Shown: piece after piece, positions 15,704 through 24,286 of the stretch
How the letters are laid out: each line of letters starts with the position of its first letter
Numbering within the stretch: the first letter of the stretch is position 1
Assembly: GCF_001513975.1 (NCBI RefSeq)
Contig: NZ_KQ947990.1
Coordinates: forward strand, 1 to 55,636
Length of the DNA: 55,636 bases
Source: Streptomyces curacoi
GTDB lineage: Bacteria; Actinomycetota; Actinomycetes; Streptomycetales; Streptomycetaceae
Direction of reading: 5' to 3'
The notes under the pieces: model-generated
The model's database searches: none
Seen by the model: only the letters and a program-made list of their open reading frames with translations
Told to the model about the DNA's origin: nothing
Made by a program: the position numbers and the translations under genes

Positions 15704-17437
15704 GTGGACGCACTGAAGGATCGGGACCCCGCGCACATAGGCGCGTACACGCTGCTCGCGCGGCTCGGGGCGGGCGGTATGGGACAGGTCTATCTGGCTC
15801 GGTCGCCGGGTGGGCGGCTGGTCGCGATCAAGGTGATCCGGGACGAGATCACCGACCATCCGGAGGCGCTCGCGCGGTTCCGGCGGGAGGTCGAGACCGT
15901 GCGGGCCGTGCGGAGCGCGTATACCGCCAACCTGATCGACGCGTCGCTGGATGCCGCGCCGTACTGGCTGGCCACCGAGTATGTGTCGGGGCCGACGTTG
16001 AGCGGGGCGGTGGGGGAGCGAGGGGTGTTGCCCGTCGAGACGTGCCGTGGGGTGTTCGCCGCCTTGGCGGAAGGGCTCGCGGCGGTGCACGAACACGGCG
16101 TCACGCACCGGGATCTCAAGCCGCAGAATGTGATCCTGGCCGCGCAGGGGCCCCAGCTCATCGACTTCGGGATCGCACGCGGTGCCGGTCAGACGGCACT
16201 GACCGAGGCCGGGTTCGCACCGGGTACGCCCGGCTTCACGGCGCCCGAGGTGCTCCTGCGTAACGAGGTGGGGCCGGCGGCGGATGTGTTCGCGCTGGGG
16301 GCGACGCTCGCGTACGCGGCGACGGGGCGACCGCCGTTCGGGATGGGCGAGCCCGCCGGCGTGAGCTACCGGGCCGTCCATGAACCCATCGACCTGGCAG
16401 GCATCGAGCCGGAGTTGGCCGCGCTCATTGAGGACTGCGTGGCCAAGGAACCGACGGCACGGCCGGGGCTCGATGAGGTGATCGCGCGCTGCGGGGTGCG
16501 GGCGGCGCTCGTCGAGGACGCGTTCTACGCCGGCCTCGCGCGGTTGGCGGAGGAGGTGCCGCAGCCACCGGCGAGTCGACAGCCGGGGGCTGCGGTGCCG
16601 GCACCTCCGCCACATCCGCCGCTGGGTGCGCATGAACTGCCCACGGCCGGGGCGGCGTACGGCTATACGCCCACCCAGGTGAGCCGGCCGGCGCCGACTG
16701 CGCGAAGGCGTCGTTCCGGGCCCTGGATGGCCGCCGGAGCAGTGGGCCTCGCCGTAGGGGTCGGGGCGGTTGCGGCCCTGGTGCTGCTGCCCGGAGACAG
16801 TGGGGAACGGGACAAGGGGGCGAGTGATGCGGTGACACCGGGAATCACGTCGACGCCTCCCCCGACTTCGGCGAGCGACGAGACGAAGGTCGCAGCGCCC
16901 GCGTACGTCGAACAGACGAACCCGTCACGGGACTTCTGGACCGCGGACGAGAACGCTCAGTACGGGCAGGGCGCGTGCCAGCTTCCGGCGGAGGAGCGCA
17001 ACGAGCACTTCCAGTCCTCCATCGCCGCCGCCGGTTCGGATGCGCCCTACACGTCCGGCAAGGGCCGGATTACCCTGCGGCTGAAGTACGCCGCTCCGAA
17101 AGCCGGTGAGAAGTACTACGTCGCAGTAGCGGTGAAGCCTCCGCACGAGATCGACCCGGACACGGGCAGACCCTACGAGGGAGGGCTCCAGCAGAACCTG
17201 GACCTCGGGTACACGAGCAAGCCTGTTGACCTCTACGACCTCTACCGCACCGACCAGAACCACGCAGGGGTGGAGCTGACGTATCCCGACGACTTCGAGA
17301 AGTTCGTGAACGGCAAGAAGTACGGCGACGCCATCCCCGTGGAGAACGACCCGGGTGACTGGACCGTACTCTTCCTTCACGTCACCGGTCCCAAGCAGTA
17401 CGCGAGCATCGACTGCCGCGGCTTCACGGTGAAATAA
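15704..17437 (+). CDS. Membrane Ser/Thr protein kinase (PASTA-less PknB type)
   Basis: A 577-residue eukaryotic-type kinase. The cytoplasmic catalytic domain (about 10-270) shows the glycine loop LGAGGMGQVY, AIK with Lys43, the catalytic HRDLKPQN (Asp137), DFG (154-156) and the activation-segment TAPE. A Pro-rich linker leads to one transmembrane helix (about 340-363) and a 200-residue extracytoplasmic domain without PASTA repeats, probably the sensor. The GTG start at 15704 sits after AAGG and matches the usual N-terminus of the domain. The long in-frame extension upstream consists of tandem repeats and is not protein-like. Confidence 0.92.
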   Translation: MDALKDRDPAHIGAYTLLARLGAGGMGQVYLARSPGGRLVAIKVIRDEITDHPEALARFRREVETVRAVRSAYTANLIDASLDAAPYWLATEYVSGPTLSGAVGERGVLPVETCRGVFAALAEGLAAVHEHGVTHRDLKPQNVILAAQGPQLIDFGIARGAGQTALTEAGFAPGTPGFTAPEVLLRNEVGPAADVFALGATLAYAATGRPPFGMGEPAGVSYRAVHEPIDLAGIEPELAALIEDCVAKEPTARPGLDEVIARCGVRAALVEDAFYAGLARLAEEVPQPPASRQPGAAVPAPPPHPPLGAHELPTAGAAYGYTPTQVSRPAPTARRRRSGPWMAAGAVGLAVGVGAVAALVLLPGDSGERDKGASDAVTPGITSTPPPTSASDETKVAAPAYVEQTNPSRDFWTADENAQYGQGACQLPAEERNEHFQSSIAAAGSDAPYTSGKGRITLRLKYAAPKAGEKYYVAVAVKPPHEIDPDTGRPYEGGLQQNLDLGYTSKPVDLYDLYRTDQNHAGVELTYPDDFEKFVNGKKYGDAIPVENDPGDWTVLFLHVTGPKQYASIDCRGFTVK

Positions 17438-17493
17438 CGCCACTCTCACCGGAAATAGCCTTGAACAGCGGCGATATGGGGGAGGGTTGAGCC

Positions 17494-18495
17494 GTGCGTA
17501 AAGTATGGGTGGCTGGTGGTGTCGCGGTCGCGCTCGGTCTGAGCTTCGTGATGCTGCTGGTCGTCGGGGTGTACGTCGTCGCCGGGAACCTGGTGAACGG
17601 CGTCGGCAAGGGCAGTGTCGGTCTGGCCAAGGGTGCCGTGCCCGGAGCGTACAAGACACTCGTTCAGAGGTGGGGCAACCTCTGTCCCGCCATCAACCCC
17701 GCCCTGCTCGCCGCCCAGCTGTACCAGGAGAGCGGCTGGGACCCGGACGTCGTCAGCCACGCCGACGCCCGCGGTATCGCCCAGTTCATCCCGAGCACCT
17801 GGGCCACGCACGGTATCGACGGCGACGGGGACGGCGACCGCGACATCTGGGACCCGAATGACGCGATTCCGTCGGCCGCGTCGTACGACTGCGAACTCGC
17901 CAAGTACGTCAAGGACGTCCCCGGCGACACCACCAACAACATGCTCGCCGCCTACAACGCGGGCGCGTACCGCGTCATAAAGGCGGGCGGGGTTCCGGCC
18001 ATCAGCGAGACCCAGAACTACGTCAAGACGATCCGCACACTGGAGAAGAGCTTCGCCGCCCCCGTCACCCGAGTGGACCCCAGCAAGCAGGCCGCCGGTG
18101 CCATCTACTACGCGCAGAAGAAGCTCGGCACGCTCTACCTCTGGGGTGGTGACGGTACTGCTGAGGACGGTGGGCGGTTCGACTGTTCGGGGTTGACCAA
18201 GGCCGCGTACGCGAGTGTCGGGATCACGCTGCCGCGGGTCGCCAACGATCAGTGGAACGCGGGGCCGCATCCGGACCGGGACGAGCTGCTGCCCGGGGAT
18301 CTCGTGTTCTTCTCGGACGACCTCACCAACTCCCGGGCCATCCGGCACGTGGGGATCTATGTCGGCGGCGGGTACATGATCGACGCGCCGAGGACGGGCG
18401 CGGTGATCCGGTTCGACCCGATCGACACCCCCGACTACTTCGGGGCCACCCGGGTCACCGAAGATGGCGCGAAAGCGCTCCCCACCACGGTCTAG
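17494..18495 (+). CDS. Bifunctional lytic transglycosylase / NlpC-P60 peptidase
   Basis: A 333-residue wall hydrolase with an N-terminal membrane anchor or signal (residues 6-31). The SLT-like domain has the catalytic Glu79 in YQESGWDPD and an EF-hand-like calcium loop rich in Asp and Gly (about 109-120). The C-terminal NlpC/P60 domain has Cys231 (FDCSGL) and His285 (RHVGIYVG). It should cut both glycan strands and peptide stems. This two-domain plan is typical of the VirB1-like hydrolase of Gram-positive type IV systems. The secretion-like operon lies 7.6 kb away, so partnership is inferred. The GTG start follows GGAGG. Confidence 0.9.
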   Translation: MRKVWVAGGVAVALGLSFVMLLVVGVYVVAGNLVNGVGKGSVGLAKGAVPGAYKTLVQRWGNLCPAINPALLAAQLYQESGWDPDVVSHADARGIAQFIPSTWATHGIDGDGDGDRDIWDPNDAIPSAASYDCELAKYVKDVPGDTTNNMLAAYNAGAYRVIKAGGVPAISETQNYVKTIRTLEKSFAAPVTRVDPSKQAAGAIYYAQKKLGTLYLWGGDGTAEDGGRFDCSGLTKAAYASVGITLPRVANDQWNAGPHPDRDELLPGDLVFFSDDLTNSRAIRHVGIYVGGGYMIDAPRTGAVIRFDPIDTPDYFGATRVTEDGAKALPTTV

Positions 18496-18692
18496 ACGGA
18501 GCGTGAAGCCTCCCCCTGAGCTGCGGTGACGGGTCTCTCTTCGATAACGTCTGAGTGATCATTCAGTGGAGTGTGGAACGTATCAACAGGGGCCGTGCGT
18601 TCCTGGTGTCGTAGCCGGATCTACAACCACGGGGGTGGGCGGAACGGCGTACGCAGGATGCGCCGGAGAGACGATGAAGGGGCCGCAGCATC

Positions 18693-19403
18693 ATGGCTGG
18701 ACTCGCAGGATCCGGGTCGAACCCCGACGTCGAGCTGCTGTATGACATCAATGGCCTGGCCAAGGACGCGCCGAGCTGGTTCGACCGGGTCATGGAGTAC
18801 GTCGGTGAGTACGGGCTGCTGCTCGCCATGGTGCTGCTCGTGGTGTGGTGCTGGTGGTCCGTGCGGCGGCGGGGCGACGAGGACGCCGCCTCGTCGGTGG
18901 CCGCGCTCGTGTGGGCGCCGCTGGCCGCGGGGATCGCCGTGCTGGTGAACGTGCCGATACGAGGGTTCGTCGAGCGGCCTCGGCCCTTCAACGACCACCA
19001 AGGGCTCGAAGTCCTGGTCTCCGGCAAGACCGACTACTCGTTCGTGAGCGACCACGCGACGATCACCATGGCCATGGGCGTCGCGCTCTTCGTCGCCAAC
19101 CGGAAGTTCGGGCTCGTGGGGCTCACGCTGGCGCTGCTCGAAGGGTTCTGCCGGGTCTACATGGGCGTGCACTACCCGACCGACGTGGTGGGCGGGTTCG
19201 CGCTCGGTACGGCCGTCGCGCTGCTGCTGTCGCCGGTGGCCATGGCCCTGCTGACGCCCGTGATGCGCGCCATCGAACGGTCACCGCGAGGCGGGTGGCT
19301 GATCAAGGCGCGGGGACGGTCCCGGGCGGGTGGGCAGGAGGCGCTGATTCCGGGGGCTCGGAAGGAGACCGCGGGGGCTGAGGAGCGGGATCTCGCTGCC
19401 TAG
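18693..19403 (+). CDS. PAP2-superfamily membrane phosphatase
   Basis: A 236-residue integral membrane protein with about five helices. The three PAP2 motifs are present in modified form: RGFVERPRPF (Arg in place of the usual first Lys), SFVSDHA, and CRVYMGVHYPTDVVGG with the catalytic His and Asp. Relatives remove phosphate from undecaprenyl pyrophosphate or from phosphatidate on the outer membrane face. The substrate is not determined. The ATG at 18693 gives a sensible N-terminus. It converges on the flavin oxidase gene across a bidirectional hairpin. Confidence 0.85.
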   Translation: MAGLAGSGSNPDVELLYDINGLAKDAPSWFDRVMEYVGEYGLLLAMVLLVVWCWWSVRRRGDEDAASSVAALVWAPLAAGIAVLVNVPIRGFVERPRPFNDHQGLEVLVSGKTDYSFVSDHATITMAMGVALFVANRKFGLVGLTLALLEGFCRVYMGVHYPTDVVGGFALGTAVALLLSPVAMALLTPVMRAIERSPRGGWLIKARGRSRAGGQEALIPGARKETAGAEERDLAA

Positions 19404-19423
19404 GTCTGGGGCTGGGTCTGGGG

Positions 19424-19451
19424 CCAGGTCTGGGCGTGGACCCAGACCTGG
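19424..19451. terminator. Bidirectional hairpin between PAP2 and oxidase genes
   Basis: A perfect 11-bp stem (CCAGGTCTGGG and its complement) with a 6-nt loop, placed between two converging stop codons. There is no marked U-run on either side. Confidence 0.7.
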
Positions 19452-19474
19452 GCAGGGCCTGTCCGGCTTCGGGG

Positions 19475-21058
19475 TTACAGCGCCTGCGGGTACGTGAAGA
19501 ACCTCTCCGGGTCGTACTGCTTCTTCAGCCTCGTCAGGCGCGTCGCCGCGTCCCCGTAGTACGCCTTGCGCCAGTCCCTCAGGCCCGGGTCGGAGTAGTT
19601 CTGGTACGCGGCGCCCGAGGCGTACGGCCGCATCGCGTCATGGGCGGAGGTCAGCCAGGTCTGGGCCGCTGAACCTGTCGTCCCGGCGCGCCAGGAGGCG
19701 ATGTACTGGGCGAGCATGCGCGAGCGGCGGTGGACGAAGGCCGTCGCGGTGGGGGAGACACGGTTGACGGCCCCGCCGAGGGCCGTGAGGGCGATGCTGC
19801 CCGAGCCGCCGCGGACCGACTGGACCTGCTTCATCAGGGCGTGGATGCCCGCCGAGGAGAGCGAGCGGTCGAAGAAGTCCGACTTCGCCGCGTACGTCTC
19901 ACGGCCCAGCGCGCCCTGCGGGGAGCGGCCCGGGGTGGAGCCGGGGAGGTGGCACTGGGCGTCCGTGGCGAAGGACGAGCAGCCCGCGTAGAGCTCCATC
20001 GACTCCTCGTACGAACGGCGCCTGAGGGCGACGTTGGTCGCGGGGCCGGGGCCGCCGGGGCGGTCGGCCAGGCGGTCCACGGCGTTCTGGAGCTCGCGGT
20101 AGGTGCCCAGGGAGAACGCGGCGACCGAGATGGTGGGGGTGCCGCCCGCGTGGTTCGCCAGGTGCAGGGAGGACCAGATCTCGTCGGGCTGGGTCGGGCC
20201 CCACGCCTGCCAGGCCTTGATGAGCGCGGCCGCCTTCGACCAGGGCCAGGTCATGTACGCCGTTACGGCCTGGGGGGCGGGGTGGGTCCTGAAGTGCAGC
20301 TCCGTCACGACGCCGAAGTTGCCGTTGCCTGCGCCGCGCAGGGCCCAGAACAGGTCCTTGTTGGTGGTGGCGTTGGCGGTGAGCTGCTTGCCGTCGGCGG
20401 TGATCAGGGTGGCCTGGGTGAGGCTGTCGCAGGTCAGGCCGTAGGCGCGGGAGGTCACGCCGTGGCCGCCGCCGAGGGTGAGGCCGGAGACGCCGACGGT
20501 GGGGCAGGAGCCGGCGGGGATGGTGACGCCCTTGGCGGCGAGGGCTCGGTAGACGTCGATGAGTTTGGCGCCGGCGCCTGTCACCGCGGTGTTGCCCGAG
20601 GCTCGTATGCGGCTGAGCTTGGAGACGTCGATGATCAGGCGGTTGTTGCCGGAGGACCAGCCGGCGTAGGAGTGGCCGCCGTTGCGGATGGCGACCTTGA
20701 GGTGGTGGGCGCGGGCGTAGGCGAGGGTGGTGCGGATGTCGTCGGGGTGGGCGACGTAGGCGACCGCGGCGGGCTTCAGGGAGTCGAAGCGGCTGTTGTA
20801 GAGCTGGTGTGCCGACTTCCAGTCGGTGTCGCCGGGGCGGATGAGGGGGCCGTCGAGGTCTCGGGCGAGGGCCGTCCAGTTGGCGGGGGCGAGGGCGGTG
20901 GCGGTTTTGCGGATGGCGGAGGTTTGGGTGCCGGTGGCTGCGCCTGGGGCTGTGGCTGTGCCTGTGCCGTTGGCTGTGTTTGGGCTGCCGCTGCAGGCGG
21001 TTGTTGCCAGGGCGGTTAGGGCTGCTGCGCTGCCGCCGATGAAGGTACGCCGTTCCAT
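19475..21058 (-). CDS. Exported FAD-linked oxidase with BBE domain
   Basis: A 527-residue flavoprotein of the berberine-bridge-enzyme-like class. The N-terminus MERRTFIGGSAAALTALATTAC joins a twin-arginine motif to a lipobox ending at Cys22, so it is probably a Tat-exported lipoprotein. FAD could be attached at two points: His129 in RNGGHSYAGWSSG and Cys185 in SCPTVGVSG. The BBE domain closes the protein (NYSDPGL...YDPERFFTYPQ). Such enzymes oxidise sugars or secondary metabolites with oxygen. AGGAGG precedes the ATG at the right distance. Confidence 0.9.
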   Translation of the reverse strand: MERRTFIGGSAAALTALATTACSGSPNTANGTGTATAPGAATGTQTSAIRKTATALAPANWTALARDLDGPLIRPGDTDWKSAHQLYNSRFDSLKPAAVAYVAHPDDIRTTLAYARAHHLKVAIRNGGHSYAGWSSGNNRLIIDVSKLSRIRASGNTAVTGAGAKLIDVYRALAAKGVTIPAGSCPTVGVSGLTLGGGHGVTSRAYGLTCDSLTQATLITADGKQLTANATTNKDLFWALRGAGNGNFGVVTELHFRTHPAPQAVTAYMTWPWSKAAALIKAWQAWGPTQPDEIWSSLHLANHAGGTPTISVAAFSLGTYRELQNAVDRLADRPGGPGPATNVALRRRSYEESMELYAGCSSFATDAQCHLPGSTPGRSPQGALGRETYAAKSDFFDRSLSSAGIHALMKQVQSVRGGSGSIALTALGGAVNRVSPTATAFVHRRSRMLAQYIASWRAGTTGSAAQTWLTSAHDAMRPYASGAAYQNYSDPGLRDWRKAYYGDAATRLTRLKKQYDPERFFTYPQAL

Positions 21059-21711
21059 GTCGCCTCCTGGGGGTTACGTGGAACGAGACGGGGTGGTGGG
21101 GGGCGGGGTTCCATGGTGCGGTGATCGTTTGTGTGCGGCCCGGAGGTTTCTCGCCCCCGCCGCCCCTACCCGTCCCGTCCTCCAGGGGCTGCCGCCCCTT
21201 CGACCCCGCGTTCCTGGGGGCCTGCGGCCCCCAGACCCCCGCTTCGGCCCTGAAGGGGCCTCGTCCTCAAACGCCGGACGGGCTGAGATTGCCGGGACCG
21301 GCGCCGGGTAGTGGCCGTCGCCGGGTGTGGGGCCCCTGTGGGTGGGTGGGGGGTCGGGATGGGGCGGTTTCGTCTTCGAACGCCGGGCGGGCTGAGATTG
21401 CCGGACCGGCGCTGGGAAGTGGCCGTTGCCGGGTGTGGGCGGAGGGGCCGCTGCTGGGTGTAGGGCCCCAGCGGGTGGGTGGGGGATCGGGATGGGGCGG
21501 GTTGGTCTTCGAACGCCGGATGGGCTGGACGATGCCACCGGGTTGAGAGTGGCCGTTAGGGGCAGGCCGTGTTCGTTCTCAAGTGCCGGACAGGCTGCAA
21601 TGCGTCGGTCGGCCTCGGAAAGTGGTCGTCAGCGCTGTGAGGCCACGCCCCTGCCCTCCCCGGTGGATCTGCCGGGGCCCACTCCTGGCAGGGGCGTCGA
21701 GGTTGCGGTGG
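21059..21711. repeat. 650-bp non-coding block with four degenerate repeats
   Basis: No believable gene. The motif TTCGAACGCCGGACGGGCTG or a close variant occurs at about 21264, 21374, 21506 and 21575, each followed 30-50 nt later by GTGGCCGT/GTGGTCGT. This gives repeat units of roughly 70-130 bp that become more degenerate toward the right. It lies between the leader of the minus-strand oxidase and the 3' end of the Pit transporter gene. Confidence 0.8.
21146..21208. repeat. Dispersed intergenic repeat, copy A
   Basis: A 63-nt sequence starting GTTTCTCGCCCCCGCC. It matches the DNA at 55572-55634 in all but a few bases. It contains AGGGGCTGCCGCCCCT, which can fold into a hairpin, and a second hairpin (CTGGGGGCC/GGCCCCCAG, 21213-21233) follows. 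It forms the left part of a longer repetitive intergenic block. Confidence 0.85.
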
Positions 21712-22710
21712 CTAGAGGAATGCCAGGTGTACTAGGCCGAAGGCGCAGGCTGCCACCGTCGCGGCTGCCGGCATGGTGATGAACCAGCCCAGGATGATGT
21801 TCTTGGCGACGCCCCACCGCACGGCGTTCACGCGCTTCGTCGCGCCCACGCCCATGATCGCGGAGGTGATGACATGGGTCGTGGAGATCGGCGCCTTGAA
21901 GAGGAAGGCGGTGGTGAACATGATCGACGCACCGGTCGTCTCGGCCGCGAACCCCTGCGGCGGATCCAGCTCGATGATCTTCCGGCCCAGCGTCCGCATG
22001 ATCCGCCAGCCACCGGCGTACGTGCCCAGCGACAGCATCACGGCGCACACGATCTTCACCCACACCGGGATGGGATCGCCGTAGTCCTCGACGTCGGCGA
22101 TGACCAGTGCCATCACCACGATGCCCATCGTCTTCTGGGCGTCCTGGAGGCCGTGGCCGAGGGCCATGCCGGCGGCGGAGACGGTCTGGGCGATACGGAA
22201 GCCCCGCTTGGCCTTGTGCGGATTGGCGCGGCGGAAGATCCACATGATCGCGGTCATCACCAGGTAGCCCGCGCACAGTCCGACGAGCGGCGACACGAAC
22301 ATGGGGATGACGATCTTCTCCAGCACCCCGTGCCAGTACACCGTCGTGCCGCCGGCGAGCGCCGCGCCCACCATGCCGCCGAACAGCGCGTGGGAGGAGG
22401 ACGAGGGCAGGCCGAAGTACCAGGTGATGAGGTTCCAGGTGATCGCGCCCACCAGGGCCGCGAAGAGGATGCCCATCCCCTTGGAGCCCTCGGGTGTCTG
22501 GATCAGGCCCTCACTGACCGTCTTGGCCACGCCCGACCCCAGGAAGGCGCCGCCGAGATTCATCACCGCGGCCATGAGCAGCGCGGCCCGCGGTGTCAGC
22601 GCCCGCGTCGACACGGAGGTGGCGATCGCGTTCGCGGAGTCGTGGAAGCCGTTGGTGTACGTGAAGAAGAGCGCGACTCCGATGGTCGCGACCAGCGCAA
22701 AGGTGTCCAT
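21712..22710 (-). CDS. pit: Low-affinity inorganic phosphate transporter (Pit family)
   Basis: A 332-residue integral membrane protein of the PiT family, moving metal-phosphate with protons. The family's duplicated signature is seen twice: FTYTNGFHDSANAIATSVST near the N-terminus and GWRIMRTLGRKIIELDPPQGFAAE in the second half. About ten helices are expected. It is the second gene of a two-gene operon; the PhoU-like gene ends 9 bp upstream. I believe it corresponds to the Pit gene next to pst in S. coelicolor (pitH1), from gene order. Confidence 0.93.
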   Translation of the reverse strand: MDTFALVATIGVALFFTYTNGFHDSANAIATSVSTRALTPRAALLMAAVMNLGGAFLGSGVAKTVSEGLIQTPEGSKGMGILFAALVGAITWNLITWYFGLPSSSSHALFGGMVGAALAGGTTVYWHGVLEKIVIPMFVSPLVGLCAGYLVMTAIMWIFRRANPHKAKRGFRIAQTVSAAGMALGHGLQDAQKTMGIVVMALVIADVEDYGDPIPVWVKIVCAVMLSLGTYAGGWRIMRTLGRKIIELDPPQGFAAETTGASIMFTTAFLFKAPISTTHVITSAIMGVGATKRVNAVRWGVAKNIILGWFITMPAAATVAACAFGLVHLAFL

Positions 22711-22719
22711 GGGCGGGTC

Positions 22720-23340
22720 TCAGGACTCCTTGACGGCGATGGTCTCCACCGTGTTCGCCACGTGCTCGAAGGCGTCCGCCGCTTCCTCCAGCACATCCAC
22801 GATCTGCTTGAGCTTGAGGACCTCGATCGCGTCGTACTTGCCGTTGAAGAGGTGGGCGAGAAGCTTGCGGTGTATCTGGTCGGCCTGGTTCTCGAGGCGG
22901 TTGACCTCGATCCAGTACTCGGTGAGGTTGTCCATCGTGCGCAGGTTCGGCATCGCCTCGGCCGTCAGCTCGGCCGCCCGCGCCAGCACCTCGATCTGCT
23001 GCTCGACGCCCTTGGGGAGTTCCTCGACGTTGTAGAGGACGACCAGGTCGACGGCCTCCTCCATGAAGTCCATGATGTCGTCGAGGGACGAGGCGAGGGA
23101 GTAGATGTCCTCGCGGTCGAACGGCGTGATGAACGAGGAGTTCAGCTGGTGGAAGATCGCGTGCGTGGCGTCGTCACCGGCGTGTTCCGCGGCCCTCATA
23201 CGCTCGGCGATCTCGGCCCGGCCGGCGGTGTCCGCCCCGAGCAGTTCCATCAGGAGCTTGGAGCCCGTGACGATGTTGTCCGCGGATGCGGCGAACATGT
23301 CGTAGAAGCTCGTCTCCCGGGGGGTCAGACGAAATCGCAC
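22720..23340 (-). CDS. PhoU-like (DUF47) partner of the Pit transporter
   Basis: A 206-residue all-helical cytoplasmic protein of the DUF47/PhoU-like family, which commonly precedes pit genes and is thought to modulate the transporter. Acidic helical motifs are conserved: DREDIYSLASSLDDIMDFMEE and, near the end, LKQIVDVLEEAADAFEHVANTVE. The start is GTG at 23340 and pit follows after 9 bp. There is no membrane segment. Confidence 0.92.
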   Translation of the reverse strand: MRFRLTPRETSFYDMFAASADNIVTGSKLLMELLGADTAGRAEIAERMRAAEHAGDDATHAIFHQLNSSFITPFDREDIYSLASSLDDIMDFMEEAVDLVVLYNVEELPKGVEQQIEVLARAAELTAEAMPNLRTMDNLTEYWIEVNRLENQADQIHRKLLAHLFNGKYDAIEVLKLKQIVDVLEEAADAFEHVANTVETIAVKES

Positions 23341-23541
23341 GTGTGGTCCTCAGGGTGCATCGGTTTCGGTCAGGCTGATGCTAGGCGCATCATCCGGCCA
23401 CGGCTAATGGGCCGTCCCCCAGTGTCGCCCATCAGGCACAGTGGTCGGCACGGGGGCTGCCCAGTGGTCCAGTCCAGCGGCCGTCCGCGGCCTTTCTGCG
23501 GCGGCGGCCACAGGGCCCTATACCCAGCAAAGTTCGGTACG

Positions 23542-23560
23542 ATATACCCAGTAGGGGTAT
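23542..23560. promoter_or_regulatory. CsoR-type operator upstream of the metal-sensor gene
   Basis: ATACCC-AGTAG-GGGTAT forms a near-perfect dyad 28 bp before the sensor ATG, the pattern of actinobacterial copper-repressor boxes (TACCC..GGGTA). A half-site copy, TATACCCAG, occurs at 23519. It points to autoregulation. Confidence 0.8.
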
Positions 23561-23588
23561 GTGAAGCGGTTTATGTCTGGAGGACGCG

Positions 23589-23966
23589 ATGACGACCACC
23601 GAGGCCGGCGCTGGTGCGCCCTCCGCCGCTGAGGAGACCGTGGACCCGGCCGGCACGGGCATCGTGACGGACCACGACCGGGGTGTCCACGGCTATCACA
23701 AACAAAAGGACGAACACCTCAAGCGGCTGCGCCGTATCGAGGGCCAGATCCGTGGCCTGCAGCGGATGGTCGACGAGGACGTCTACTGCATCGACATACT
23801 CACGCAGGTGTCCGCCTCCACCAAGGCCCTGCAGTCCTTCGCCCTGCAGCTGCTGGAGGAACACCTCCGCCACTGCGTCGCCGACGCGGCCCTCAAGGGC
23901 GGTGCCGAGATCGACGCGAAGGTGGAGGAGGCGACGAAGGCGATCGGCCGACTGCTGCGGACCTGA
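23589..23966 (+). CDS. CsoR-family metal-sensing repressor
   Basis: A 125-residue helical repressor (DUF156). Cys67, His92 and Cys96 keep the 25- and 4-residue spacing of the Cu(I) ligands of CsoR, so copper sensing is likely. The first 35 residues are an extra acidic tail. A matching operator lies just upstream, but no copper ATPase or CopZ gene is next to it, so other targets must be elsewhere. The ATG follows GGAGGACGCG. Confidence 0.9.
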   Translation: MTTTEAGAGAPSAAEETVDPAGTGIVTDHDRGVHGYHKQKDEHLKRLRRIEGQIRGLQRMVDEDVYCIDILTQVSASTKALQSFALQLLEEHLRHCVADAALKGGAEIDAKVEEATKAIGRLLRT

Positions 23967-23998
23967 GGGCCTTCGCCCGTCCGGCTCACTCGTCCAGC

Positions 23999-24169
23999 TC
24001 AATCGCCCGGCGCGTCCCGCTCCTCGGCGACCCTCAGCACCTCGTCGATGCTCTCCAGGCTGAGTCGGTCCTCACGGGCCGCCGAGGCCGCGATGATCAG
24101 CTCTCCGCACAGCTCGATCTCGGCGAGGGCGACGTGGTCCTGAACTGCCGTACCGCCGACCGGAGCCAC
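23999..24169 (-). CDS. Small conserved-looking acidic protein, function unknown
   Basis: A 56-residue protein beginning VAPVGGTAVQDHVALAEIEL and ending VLRVAEERDAPGD. The GTG at 24169 has GAGG eight bases upstream, codon use is typical for the region, and the helical composition looks real. No known motif is present. It lies between the CsoR-type gene, which it faces, and a lipoprotein gene on the same strand. It is short enough to be missed by automatic length cut-offs. Confidence 0.7.
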   Translation of the reverse strand: MAPVGGTAVQDHVALAEIELCGELIIAASAAREDRLSLESIDEVLRVAEERDAPGD

Positions 24170-24286
24170 GTGCGTCACCTCTTCTCTGCCGTTACCGACT
24201 TCCTAGAGTAGGGAGCGGCCTACGGACCGCGCATGGCACGGACGGGCTAGTTCTTGACGCCCGTCACGCACGCATGCGCCGCCCCC

